From Actinomycetes bacterium (lineage in GTDB: Bacteria; Actinomycetota; Acidimicrobiia; Spongiisociales; UBA5794), in NCBI GenBank assembly GCA_023336855.1, contig JAMBLK010000158.1:1-15723 (forward strand): a stretch of 15,723 nt of DNA, written 5' to 3'. This document shows positions 1 through 6,985 of the stretch, piece after piece. A program made the translations under genes and the position numbers. How positions within the stretch are numbered: position 1 is the stretch's first letter; each line of letters opens with the position of its first letter. Below the pieces are notes generated by a model, which worked only from the letters and a program-made list of their open reading frames with translations, was not told the origin of the DNA and searched no databases.

Positions 1-381
1 GGCGGCGGTTGCGATGACGCTCTGACACGCGGTCGCAACGACGACGACCCTCGCGTTGTGGAAGCGATCGCGACGGCATATGGAGAATTGGGCGACCCAG
101 CGGCCGTTCCGTGGCTCATCGAACTGGCATCGACCGACGGCGATCGAGCGGGTAGAGAGGCGGCGGTCGCTGCACTCGGAGCGATCGGAGATGACTCAGC
201 GCTGTCGACACTGCTCGAACTCGTCGCCTCCGCTCCTCCACAGGTCCGGCGAAGGGCGGTCGTTGCTTTGACCGTGTTCGATGACCCGGCCGTGGAACCG
301 GCGATACGGGGGGCGGCGAGAGATCGGAATCCGTCGGTCCGCGAGGCGGCGGAGATGGTCGTCGGCCGCCAACCCGACTAA
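1..381 (+). CDS. HEAT-repeat protein, C-terminal fragment (5' end outside window)
   Basis: The frame is open from base 1 and ends at TAA 379-381, so only about 126 C-terminal residues are visible and the start lies upstream. The sequence is three to four roughly 31-residue helical repeats with the HEAT / PBS-lyase pattern: D-P-R-V-V-E-A-I-A-T-A-Y-G-E-L-G-D, then A-V-A-A-L-G-A-I-G-D-D-S-A-L, then R-R-R-A-V-V-A-L-T-V-F-D-D-P-A-V, then P-S-V-R-E-A-A-E-M-V-V. Such repeats make a curved alpha-solenoid used for protein-protein contacts. No catalytic residues, membrane segment or signal can be seen in this part. Function and partners cannot be inferred from the tail alone. The gene is followed within 6 nt by a strong hairpin (387-409), so it probably ends its transcription unit. 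The repeat family call is confident; the role is unknown. Confidence 0.8.
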   Translation, partial: GGGCDDALTRGRNDDDPRVVEAIATAYGELGDPAAVPWLIELASTDGDRAGREAAVAALGAIGDDSALSTLLELVASAPPQVRRRAVVALTVFDDPAVEPAIRGAARDRNPSVREAAEMVVGRQPD

Positions 382-386
382 AAAAG

Positions 387-409
387 GCCGCGTACCCAGG
401 GTACGCGGC
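387..409 (+). terminator. Hairpin after the HEAT-repeat gene, probable terminator
   Basis: GCCGCGTACCC (387-397) and GGGTACGCGGC (399-409) are perfect reverse complements around a single A (398); in RNA a few inner pairs must open to form the loop. An A-run (380-385) precedes it and TCCTATTT (411-418) follows. The T-tract is weak on the plus strand, but the A-run would be a T-run for transcription from the right. Termination is inferred from shape and position. The same palindrome recurs in inverted orientation at 482-504. Confidence 0.55.
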
Positions 410-504
410 GTCCTATTTGGCGCTGTGAGCCCACGGAACGAAACGGCGACCAACCCGCGGGTCGGAGACCGCGCATAGGACGTCGCGTACCCTGGGTATG
501 CGGC
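387..504. repeat. 118-bp element with 30-bp inverted ends, each end itself palindromic
   Basis: Bases 387-416 pair with 475-504 over 30 positions. The only two non-Watson-Crick positions are 392/499 and 408/483, which read as G.T and would be G.U in plus-strand RNA. The spacer 417-474 carries a third small palindrome, ACCCGCGGGT (453-462). It could be a BIME-like pair of inverted repeat units or a small MITE-like insertion. The flanks share only AG (385-386 and 505-506), too little to call a target-site duplication. No coding sequence is apparent inside. Confidence 0.6.
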
Positions 505-532
505 AGGCGACGCAGGCACCGGTTCAACTCTC

Positions 533-538
533 TAAAGT
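533..538 (+). promoter_or_regulatory. Possible -10 box upstream of the synthetase-liv operon
   Basis: TAAAGT lies 42 nt before the chosen start at 580, in the only stretch between the inverted-repeat element and the operon. No convincing -35 box is seen at the expected distance, so this is a weak candidate. The palindrome at 482-504 lies just upstream and could instead be an operator. Confidence 0.25.
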
Positions 539-579
539 ACCTCGGCATCCGGCTAGTGGGAGGAAGCGGAGCGGTGACA

Positions 580-2451
580 ATGACGCGCGAGCGTGTAGGT
601 GAAGCCGACCTGTCCGATGCATACCGGACGGTCTCCCTCATGGTTCGTGATCGATCCCACTCCACACCCGATGCCGTCGCCATGCGTGACAAAGACTTCG
701 GGATCTGGCAGGAGCGAACCTGGTCCGAACTGTGGGACGAGATCGTCCTCGTTGCTCACGGTCTCCTCGCCCTCGGGATGCAGCGGGGCGACGTGATTTC
801 CATCCACTCCGAAGATCGCCCCGAGTGGGTGATCGTTGACCTTGCCGCCGTCGCCATCCGCGCCATGTCGACCGGGCTGTATCCCACGAATCCGATGGCC
901 GAAGTGGTGTATCTGGTCAACGACTCCGCTGCGAAGGTCCACCTCGCCGAGGACCAGGAACAGGTCGACAAGGTGATCGAAGCGGGCCCCGACGCCTTCC
1001 CCAACATCGAGACGATCATCTACCTCGAACCGCGTGGCCTGCGTTCATATGACGACGACCGCCTCATGTTCTGGGAGGAGTTCATGGAACTCGGCCGGGC
1101 TCACCGAGCGGAGCATCCCGGCAGGGTCGCCGCGACGATGGCCGAAGCTCGGGTCGATGACATCGTCACGCTCGTGTACACCTCCGGCACCACCGGTCCG
1201 CCGAAGGGCGCCATGCTCACCAACGAGAACGCTACGTTCGCGATCGAGAACATCATCCTCGCAAAGGACCGGACCGCGGACGGCAAGATGCCCGGCCCCC
1301 ACGACATGGTCCTCACGTACCTCCCGCTCGGGCACGTGGCAGAACGGATCATGTCGACGTGGACGATGTGCTCCTCGGGCGTCATCCTCAACTTCGCCGA
1401 GTCGATCGAGACCGTTCAGGTCAACCTCCAGGAGATCCAGCCGACGCTCTTCTTCGCCGTTCCGCGCATCTGGGAGAAGATCCACGCCACGATTCTCATC
1501 AAGCTGACCGATGCCACGTTCGTCAAGCGCCTCATCAACGGGTTCGGTTACAAGCTCGCCGCCTACATCGGGCGGAGCCGTGTCAAGAACGACGGCAACT
1601 ACACCGTCGGCGCACGCCTCGCCTACTGGGTCGGCAACCCCCTGATGTTCCGGGCACTCAAGGAACGTGTCGGGCTGCGACGCTGCCGATGGGCCGGAAC
1701 GAGTGCGGCCCCCATCGCGCCGGAGGTCATCGAGTTCTTCATGGGCTTCGGTGTTCCGATGGTGGAGTTGTACGGGATGACGGAGAACGCGGCCGTCGCG
1801 ACGCTGAATTTCCACGGCAGGAACAAGGTCGGGACCGTCGGAGAGCCGTACCCGGGCATCGGTCTCCGCCTCGATGAGACGACCGGCGAGATTCAGACGA
1901 AGCATCCAGGGAACTTCCTCGGCTACTGGAACAAGCCGGAGGCGACGGCCGACACATTCACGGACGACGGGTGGCTGATGACCGGAGACGTCGGCGTCTG
2001 GGTCGACGGAACCCACCTCAAGATCATCGACCGAATCAAGCACATCATCATCACATCCGGCGGGAAGAACATCTCCCCGTCCGAGATCGAGAACAGCCTC
2101 AAGACATCGCCGTTCATCAAGGAGGCGATGGTCATCGGTGACGGCCGGAAGTTCCTCACTGCGCTCATCGCGATCGAGTACGACGTCGTCGGGAACTGGG
2201 CCTTGTCCAAGCGGATCCCCTACACGACGTATCGGGACCTCTCCGAGAAGCCGGAAGTCATCGAACTCGTGCAGGGCATCGTCAGCGAGACGAACGAGAA
2301 GTTCGCCCGGGTCGAACAGCTCAAGAAGTTCCGGATGATCCCGAAGGAGCTCGACCACGAAGACGGCGAACTAACCGCCACCCAGAAGATCAAGCGCAAG
2401 ACGATGGAGGACATGTTCTCCGACCTCATCGCGGAGATGTACGGATCATGA
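580..2451 (+). CDS. Long-chain acyl-CoA synthetase, AMP-forming (FadD15/FAA1-like)
   Basis: Activates a carboxylic acid with ATP and CoA through an acyl-adenylate; cytosolic or membrane-associated. The 623-residue protein has the adenylate-forming enzyme motifs in order: P-loop Y-TSGTTGPPKG at 200-210, YGMTE at 398-402, TGD at 468-470, the hinge DR at 484-485, GGKNISP around Lys496, and a C-terminal TATQKIKRK stretch holding the likely catalytic lysine. Length fits the bacterial FadD15-like group (about 600 residues). ATG 580 was chosen because GGAG at 568-571 sits 8 nt upstream; GTG 574, served by GGGAGG 558-563, is a real alternative, and GTG 556 has no ribosome site. The stop overlaps livH by ATGA (2448-2451), so it is translationally coupled to the importer and probably activates the imported substrate. 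Acyl-chain preference cannot be read from sequence. Confidence 0.92.
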   Translation: MTRERVGEADLSDAYRTVSLMVRDRSHSTPDAVAMRDKDFGIWQERTWSELWDEIVLVAHGLLALGMQRGDVISIHSEDRPEWVIVDLAAVAIRAMSTGLYPTNPMAEVVYLVNDSAAKVHLAEDQEQVDKVIEAGPDAFPNIETIIYLEPRGLRSYDDDRLMFWEEFMELGRAHRAEHPGRVAATMAEARVDDIVTLVYTSGTTGPPKGAMLTNENATFAIENIILAKDRTADGKMPGPHDMVLTYLPLGHVAERIMSTWTMCSSGVILNFAESIETVQVNLQEIQPTLFFAVPRIWEKIHATILIKLTDATFVKRLINGFGYKLAAYIGRSRVKNDGNYTVGARLAYWVGNPLMFRALKERVGLRRCRWAGTSAAPIAPEVIEFFMGFGVPMVELYGMTENAAVATLNFHGRNKVGTVGEPYPGIGLRLDETTGEIQTKHPGNFLGYWNKPEATADTFTDDGWLMTGDVGVWVDGTHLKIIDRIKHIIITSGGKNISPSEIENSLKTSPFIKEAMVIGDGRKFLTALIAIEYDVVGNWALSKRIPYTTYRDLSEKPEVIELVQGIVSETNEKFARVEQLKKFRMIPKELDHEDGELTATQKIKRKTMEDMFSDLIAEMYGS

Positions 2452-3434
2452 CGCTCGATCTCCTCGTCTTCGCGCAGGCCGGCGGCCAGGAGGCCGTCGA
2501 CAAGTTCGCCAATGCGACCAGCAGTGGCATCGCTCTTGGTGCCATCTACGCCCTCCTCGCCCTCGGCCTCGTCCTCATCTACAAGGCGACGCAGGTTCTC
2601 AACTTCGCCCACGGCGCGTTGGCGGCGCTGGGTGCCTTCTTCGCGGCGTATCTCGCCACCGTCATCAACTTCCCCGGTCGCTATGTCACCTTCCTGCCGA
2701 CGACGGTCCAGTGGATCCTCTCTGCGCTGGTCGCCGTCCTGATCACCGCGGTCGTGGGCCTCGTACTCGAACGCCTGGCGATCCGTCCCATGATCGGCGA
2801 ACCGCTGTTCTCGGTGGTCATGATCACGATCGCCCTCGATATCGTGATCCGCACGATCACCGACGACCTCATCGGGACCAACCCCCGCCCACTCGGCGAT
2901 CCGTGGGGCGCCGACGTGGTCAACATCGGGCCGGCGATTGTCGCCAAGTCGGAGCTCGCAACCGTCGCCGTGACCATCATCGCCCTCGTCGGGATCGCTC
3001 TGTTCTTCCGGTCCCGTTACGGCGTGGCGATGAGGGCAACAGCATTCGACCAGGAAGCGGCGATGGCTCAGGGCATCAGCGCGGGCCGCATCTTCGCGCT
3101 GGCCTGGGCTATCGGTGCCGGCCTCGCGGCCGCGGCCGGGATCTTCTCGTCGTTGTTCCCCCGCTCGATTGGCGTGAGCAACACGACGGCGTTCTTCGCG
3201 TTCCGGGCGCTCCCCGCGATCGTTATCGGTGGCCTCGACTCGATCAGCGGGGCTGTCGTCGGTGGATTCATCGTCGGCCTCGCCGAGTCCTACGCCGGTG
3301 CCTACTTCATCGGTGACACCTGGTCGTTCCTCGGTCTCGGATTCGCCGGCGTGATGCCGTACATCGTGATGCTGATCGTTCTGATCGTCCGGCCGTACGG
3401 CCTGTTCGGTACCGAGGAGATTCGGCGGGTATGA
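2448..3434 (+). CDS. livH: HAAT-family ABC transporter permease, LivH-type
   Basis: One of two membrane subunits of a branched-chain amino acid-type (HAAT) importer. The 328 residues are mostly hydrophobic helices. Family signatures are visible: YKATQVLNFAHGALAALGAF near residues 45-65, the cytoplasmic loop R-S-R-Y-G-V-A-M-R-A-T-A-F-D-Q-E-A-A that contacts the ATPases, G-G-L-D-S-I-S-G-A-V-V-G-G, and the C-terminal I-V-R-P-Y-G-L-F-G-T. The ATG overlaps the synthetase stop (ATGA), with GGAG at 2433-2436 as ribosome site. It overlaps livM by ATGA at 3431-3434. The family is certain; the name LivH marks the subunit type, not a proven leucine substrate, since HAAT systems also carry amides, urea and aromatic or aliphatic acids. 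Confidence 0.93.
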   Translation: MTLDLLVFAQAGGQEAVDKFANATSSGIALGAIYALLALGLVLIYKATQVLNFAHGALAALGAFFAAYLATVINFPGRYVTFLPTTVQWILSALVAVLITAVVGLVLERLAIRPMIGEPLFSVVMITIALDIVIRTITDDLIGTNPRPLGDPWGADVVNIGPAIVAKSELATVAVTIIALVGIALFFRSRYGVAMRATAFDQEAAMAQGISAGRIFALAWAIGAGLAAAAGIFSSLFPRSIGVSNTTAFFAFRALPAIVIGGLDSISGAVVGGFIVGLAESYAGAYFIGDTWSFLGLGFAGVMPYIVMLIVLIVRPYGLFGTEEIRRV

Positions 3435-4669
3435 GGACACGACCCCGCCTCTACGTCTCGTACTCATCGGAGATGGCGCTGCTGCCCACCTGGACGCAGA
3501 AGATCTCAGCACTCATTTTCTTCGCACTGCTGGTGGTCATTCCATTCGGGGTCATTCCCGGCTTCGGGTTCCTCGCCGACAACGACTGGATGAAGATCCT
3601 CAGCCGTGTTGCGATCTTCGCCATTGGAGCGCTCGGTCTGCACATCCTGTCGGGCCTGGCCGGTCAGGTCTCTCTGGGCCATGCCTTCTTCGTCGGCATC
3701 GGCGCGTACACCGCAGCGATCCTCGGCGGAGAGGTGGGGAAGGGAACGTGGGGACTCGGCCTTCCCATCTGGATCTGGTTGCCGGCCGCCGCCATCGTCG
3801 CGGCGGCGATCGGTGCGGTCATCGCCCCCGTGGCGGTGCGGGTCCGCGGTATCTATCTCGCGATCGTGACGCTGGGACTCGTCTTCATCGGTGAGTGGAT
3901 GTTCCGGAGCCTGCCGTTCATCACCGGAGGGTCGCAGGCCGGCCGCAAGTTCCCCGGCCTCGAGTTCCGCCTCTGGCAGGAAGAGGTGCCCCTCATCGAT
4001 TTCACTTCGGACGGCTCATGGTTCGGCGTCGAGATGACCAGCGAAGCCAAGACGTATCTCCTGCTCCTCGTTTTCGTCATCATCGGGGTGGTCATCGCCA
4101 AGAACATCCAGCGAACACGGATCGGCCGGGCGTTCATGTCGATCCGGGACCGGGATATCGCCGCCGAGGTGATGGGTGTCGCCGACACGAAACACAAGGT
4201 GATGGCATTCGCTCTCTCGTCGGCACTGGCTGGTGTCACCGGGGCCCTCATGGGTGCATTCGTCGGACGGTTGATCCCGGAAGGCTTCTCGCTGTTCCTA
4301 TCGATCCAGTTCGTAGCGGCGCTGCTGATCGGCGGGATCGGCACCGTGTCGGGAACGCTCCTGGGTGCAACCTTCGTTATCGTTCTGCCGCGTCTCGTTC
4401 AGGATTTCACCGGCCTGCTGGCGTCCACGGCCGAGTCCGGAACCGGCGTTCTCGCGGCGATCGCTGCGTTCTTCGTGTCGACCGCCGAGAACGATCCGGG
4501 GATTGTCTCGACGCTCCCCGGCACGTCCCCCGGCCTCAACATCGCACAGTTCAATCTGCTGCTCTACGGACTGCTCCTGATCGGGTTCCTGATCTTCGAG
4601 CCGCTCGGTCTGTACGGTATCTGGATCCGTATACGCAACTACTGGAAATCGTGGCCATTCACCTACTAG
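3431..4669 (+). CDS. livM: HAAT-family ABC transporter permease, LivM-type
   Basis: Second membrane subunit of the importer, 412 residues. Seen: about ten hydrophobic segments; the LivM signature SGLAGQVSLGHAFFVGIGAY around residues 74-93; the loop R-T-R-I-G-R-A-F-M-S-I-R-D-R-D-I-A-A-E-V-M-G-V for ATPase docking; L-I-G-G-I-G-T-V-S-G-T-L-L-G; and a C-terminus F-E-P-L-G-L-Y-G-I-W-I-R. The extra N-terminal 20 residues before the first helix and a long polar loop near residues 160-200 are within the family's range. The start ATG 3431 overlaps the livH stop, with GAGGAG at 3415-3420 ten bases upstream. It is separated from the binding-protein gene by 54 nt that hold a stem-loop. Confidence 0.92.
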   Translation: MRTRPRLYVSYSSEMALLPTWTQKISALIFFALLVVIPFGVIPGFGFLADNDWMKILSRVAIFAIGALGLHILSGLAGQVSLGHAFFVGIGAYTAAILGGEVGKGTWGLGLPIWIWLPAAAIVAAAIGAVIAPVAVRVRGIYLAIVTLGLVFIGEWMFRSLPFITGGSQAGRKFPGLEFRLWQEEVPLIDFTSDGSWFGVEMTSEAKTYLLLLVFVIIGVVIAKNIQRTRIGRAFMSIRDRDIAAEVMGVADTKHKVMAFALSSALAGVTGALMGAFVGRLIPEGFSLFLSIQFVAALLIGGIGTVSGTLLGATFVIVLPRLVQDFTGLLASTAESGTGVLAAIAAFFVSTAENDPGIVSTLPGTSPGLNIAQFNLLLYGLLLIGFLIFEPLGLYGIWIRIRNYWKSWPFTY

Positions 4670-4674
4670 CAAAC

Positions 4675-4709
4675 ACCCGATCGCCCTTGGCCTGGGCGTG
4701 AGATCGGGT
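4675..4709 (+). promoter_or_regulatory. Stem-loop between livM and the binding-protein gene
   Basis: ACCCGATC (4675-4682) pairs with GATCGGGT (4702-4709), and the inner GCCC (4683-4686) pairs with GGGC (4694-4697); GTGA (4698-4701) is bulged. It starts 6 nt after the livM stop and ends just before GGAGGAGG (4711-4718). There is no T-tract, so it looks more like an mRNA processing or stability element than a terminator; that role is inferred. Confidence 0.5.
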
Positions 4710-4723
4710 CGGAGGAGGAAACA

Positions 4724-6124
4724 GTGAGAAAGTTCAGGATATTCGCCCTGCTGCTGGTGCTGGCGCTCGTCGCAGCGGCATGCTCCAGCGATAGCGACGA
4801 AACAACGACCACAGCCGGTGCCGAGGAGACGACGACCACGGCTGCCGCTGAGGAGACGACGACCACGGCTGCCGCCGAGGAGACGACGACGACCGCGGCG
4901 GCGCCCGCGGAACTCAAGACCGACTTCGGTGTTGACGTCGAAGCCGGCACGATCACGGTCGGGCAGACCGCGGACCTCACCGGTCCGTTTGCCCCGCTCG
5001 TCACACCGATCCTCGCCGGACAGAAGCTCTACTGGGGATGGGTCAATGCCAATGGCGGAATCGGCGGCATGGAAGTCCTAATGGAGACCCGTGACACGGC
5101 CTACCAGGTCGAACAGCACATCGCTGCATACGACGAGATCCGCGACAAGGTCGTTGCGATCAGCCACACAACCGGATCGCCCCAGACGCTGGCGATCGCA
5201 GACGCGCTCGAAGAAGACGATATGATCGCCGTTCCCGCGACGTGGTACTCGGGATGGACCGACACGAACATCGCTCCGACGGTGCTCCACCTCGGTGCCC
5301 CATACTGCCTCGAGGCGATGAGTCTCCTGGACTGGGTGTCCGAGGAGTGGGCCAAGGAAGGTAACGAGGCACCGACACTCGCCGTGGCGTCGATCCCCGG
5401 TGACTTCGGTCTCGACTCGATGGCCGGTGCTCTCAAGTGGGCCGAGATCAACGGTGTCGAGGTCGTCTACGACGGTTCGGCGACCATCATCCCAAACCAG
5501 GACCAGAAGCCGGTTGCCGATGCGATCGTCGCATCAGGTGCAAACATGGTCTACGTGACGACGACGCCGGGCACGTTCGGTGAGGTCTTCGGAGCTGCTC
5601 TGCAGCAGGGCTTCGTCGGTGCGAAGTGGTCGGGCGCGGGCCCGACGTACAACCCTGCGTTCATCGCGGAAGGCTCAGCGATCGCTGATGCGATTCAGGC
5701 CATGTGGTACGGCGGCTTCTATGCGCAGCCGTGGGGCGGCGATTCGGCCGGTATGGCGTTGACGATGCAGCTCGTCGAGGAGTTCGCTCCCGATATGCCC
5801 GCCAACGACTACGTCGGTCTCGGTGTCTCGGAGGCGATGCTCGTGCACGCGGCTTTGCAGGCTGCCTACGACAGCGGTGACATGACGCGTGCCGGGGTCA
5901 ATGCGGCACTCAGGACGCTTGACAACGTCGACTTCATGGGACTCGCGCCGAACGAGAACTACACGGGGAGCACCTCCGACCAGGTCCAGCGTGCCATCAC
6001 GCTGTACCGCCCGTCGGTCGCCAACCTCGAAGCAGGCGGATCCGGTTCTGAGATCGTCGCCAACGATTTCGTCGGACCGACTGCTCTGGGCTTCGACTTC
6101 CAAGAGGCCTGCTACCAGTTCTAG
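4724..6124 (+). CDS. livK: ABC transporter substrate-binding lipoprotein (LivK-type, Peripla_BP_6)
   Basis: Extracellular membrane-anchored receptor that delivers the substrate to LivH/LivM. The 466 residues hold an RK n-region, a hydrophobic core and a lipobox ending in Cys20 (V-A-A-A-C). A disordered linker follows at residues 25-60 (four EETTTTAAA-like units), then a type I periplasmic binding fold: T-I-T-V-G-Q-T-A-D-L-T-G-P-F at the start, V-N-A-N-G-G-I-G-G in the first lobe, and a Y-V-G-L-G-V-S-E-A-M region near the C-terminus. It is longer than usual (about 370-400) mainly because of the linker. The GTG start is fixed by GGAGGAGG (4711-4718), five bases upstream and the strongest ribosome site in the operon, which fits the need for excess binding protein. 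The pocket residues do not let me name the ligand. Confidence 0.93.
   Translation: MRKFRIFALLLVLALVAAACSSDSDETTTTAGAEETTTTAAAEETTTTAAAEETTTTAAAPAELKTDFGVDVEAGTITVGQTADLTGPFAPLVTPILAGQKLYWGWVNANGGIGGMEVLMETRDTAYQVEQHIAAYDEIRDKVVAISHTTGSPQTLAIADALEEDDMIAVPATWYSGWTDTNIAPTVLHLGAPYCLEAMSLLDWVSEEWAKEGNEAPTLAVASIPGDFGLDSMAGALKWAEINGVEVVYDGSATIIPNQDQKPVADAIVASGANMVYVTTTPGTFGEVFGAALQQGFVGAKWSGAGPTYNPAFIAEGSAIADAIQAMWYGGFYAQPWGGDSAGMALTMQLVEEFAPDMPANDYVGLGVSEAMLVHAALQAAYDSGDMTRAGVNAALRTLDNVDFMGLAPNENYTGSTSDQVQRAITLYRPSVANLEAGGSGSEIVANDFVGPTALGFDFQEACYQF
4796..4903 (+). repeat. Four 27-nt tandem repeats coding the lipoprotein linker
   Basis: Units at 4796-4822, 4823-4849, 4850-4876 and 4877-4903 each encode a variant of EETTTTAAA. 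Units 2 and 3 are nearly identical in DNA (GAGGAGACGACGACCACGG and on), so the copy number could change by slippage. The linker would hold the binding domain away from the membrane or through the cell wall. Confidence 0.85.
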
Positions 6125-6134
6125 ACGAGCCAGA

Positions 6135-6164
6135 GGGTGGCCGGGCCTCCGGGTCCGGCCACCC
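6135..6164 (+). promoter_or_regulatory. Very stable stem-loop between livK and livF
   Basis: GGGTGGCCGG (6135-6144) pairs perfectly with CCGGCCACCC (6155-6164). The inner bases add G.U and two G-C pairs, leaving a TCCG tetraloop (6148-6151). It begins 10 nt after the livK stop and has no following T-tract. It may act as a partial terminator or as a 3' shield against nucleases that raises livK mRNA over livFG; this role is inferred. Confidence 0.6.
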
Positions 6165-6193
6165 ACGACCCACAAGAAGAACACGAGGAACCG

Positions 6194-6985
6194 ATGCTCG
6201 AAGTCGCGAACCTGGAGGTCGTCTACAACGACGTCGTCCTCGTTCTGCGCGGACTCTCGCTCTCCGTGCCGGACGGCGAGATCATCGCTCTGTTGGGCGC
6301 GAACGGCGCAGGCAAGACAACGGCCCTGCGCGCCATCACGGGCATCCTCGACGTCCATGAAGGCGACATCACGAAGGGGACCGTCACGTTCGCCGGTGAT
6401 CGTATCGACGGCAAGGATCCGTCGGCGATCGTGCGGATGGGGATGGCGCAAGTGCTCGAGGGTCGGCGGATCTTCGCCGAGATGAGCGTTGACGACAACC
6501 TCCGCACCGGTGCGTTCACGAACTCGAGTCGGGCTTCTGTCACCGCGGCCCACGAGCGCGTGATGGATCTGTTCCCCGTATTGCAGGGTCGCAGGAAGGA
6601 CACGGCCGGATATCTGTCCGGTGGTGAGCAGCAGATGCTTGCGATCGGCCGTGCGCTCATGGCCGATCCGAAGCTGCTCATCCTCGATGAGCCGACCCTC
6701 GGACTCGCGCCGATGCTCGTCCAGCAGATTCGCGGCATCATCGTTGACATCAACAATCAGGGCGTGTCGGTCCTACTGATCGAGCAGAACGCCAACATGG
6801 CACTGTCGATAGCGAACTACGGCTACATCATGGAGACCGGCAAGATCGTGATGGATGGTGACCCGCAGAAGCTCCTCGGGGATGAGGACGTGAAGGAGTT
6901 CTACCTCGGACTCCACAGCGAAGGGGAGCGGAAGTCGTTCCGCGACGTGAAGCACTACAAGCGGCGGAAGCGGTGGCTGTCATGA
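6194..6985 (+). CDS. livF: HAAT ABC transporter ATPase, LivF-type, with basic C-terminal tail
   Basis: One of two cytoplasmic ATPases powering the importer, 263 residues. Walker A GANGAGKT at 35-42, ABC signature LSGGEQQ at 141-147, Walker B LLILDEP at 161-167 and the LivF-typical L-L-I-E-Q-N in place of a switch histidine are all present. ATG 6194 with GAGGAA at 6185-6190 is preferred; the GTG at 6137 gives 19 more residues but lies inside the stem-loop and has no ribosome site. The C-terminus runs about 25 residues past a usual LivF (about 235) with a strongly basic tail S-F-R-D-V-K-H-Y-K-R-R-K-R-W-L. I recall such tails in importers next to acyl-CoA synthetases, but could not check it. The stop overlaps livG by ATGA (6982-6985). 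Confidence 0.92.
   Translation: MLEVANLEVVYNDVVLVLRGLSLSVPDGEIIALLGANGAGKTTALRAITGILDVHEGDITKGTVTFAGDRIDGKDPSAIVRMGMAQVLEGRRIFAEMSVDDNLRTGAFTNSSRASVTAAHERVMDLFPVLQGRRKDTAGYLSGGEQQMLAIGRALMADPKLLILDEPTLGLAPMLVQQIRGIIVDINNQGVSVLLIEQNANMALSIANYGYIMETGKIVMDGDPQKLLGDEDVKEFYLGLHSEGERKSFRDVKHYKRRKRWLS

Noticed and set aside
382..579. Small open frames in the gap before the synthetase
   Set aside because: They run through the hairpins in both strands, lack ribosome sites and show no family likeness.
1045..3512. Long open frames on the minus strand opposite the synthetase and livH (up to about 430 codons)
   Set aside because: They are antisense to genes with clear family motifs, have odd Arg/Asp/Glu-rich composition and no recognisable domains; in GC-rich DNA such shadow frames are expected.
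6137..6193. Upstream GTG start for livF adding 19 residues
   Set aside because: The codon lies in the stem of a very stable hairpin, has no ribosome site, and the added residues are not LivF-like; ATG 6194 has GAGGAA upstream.
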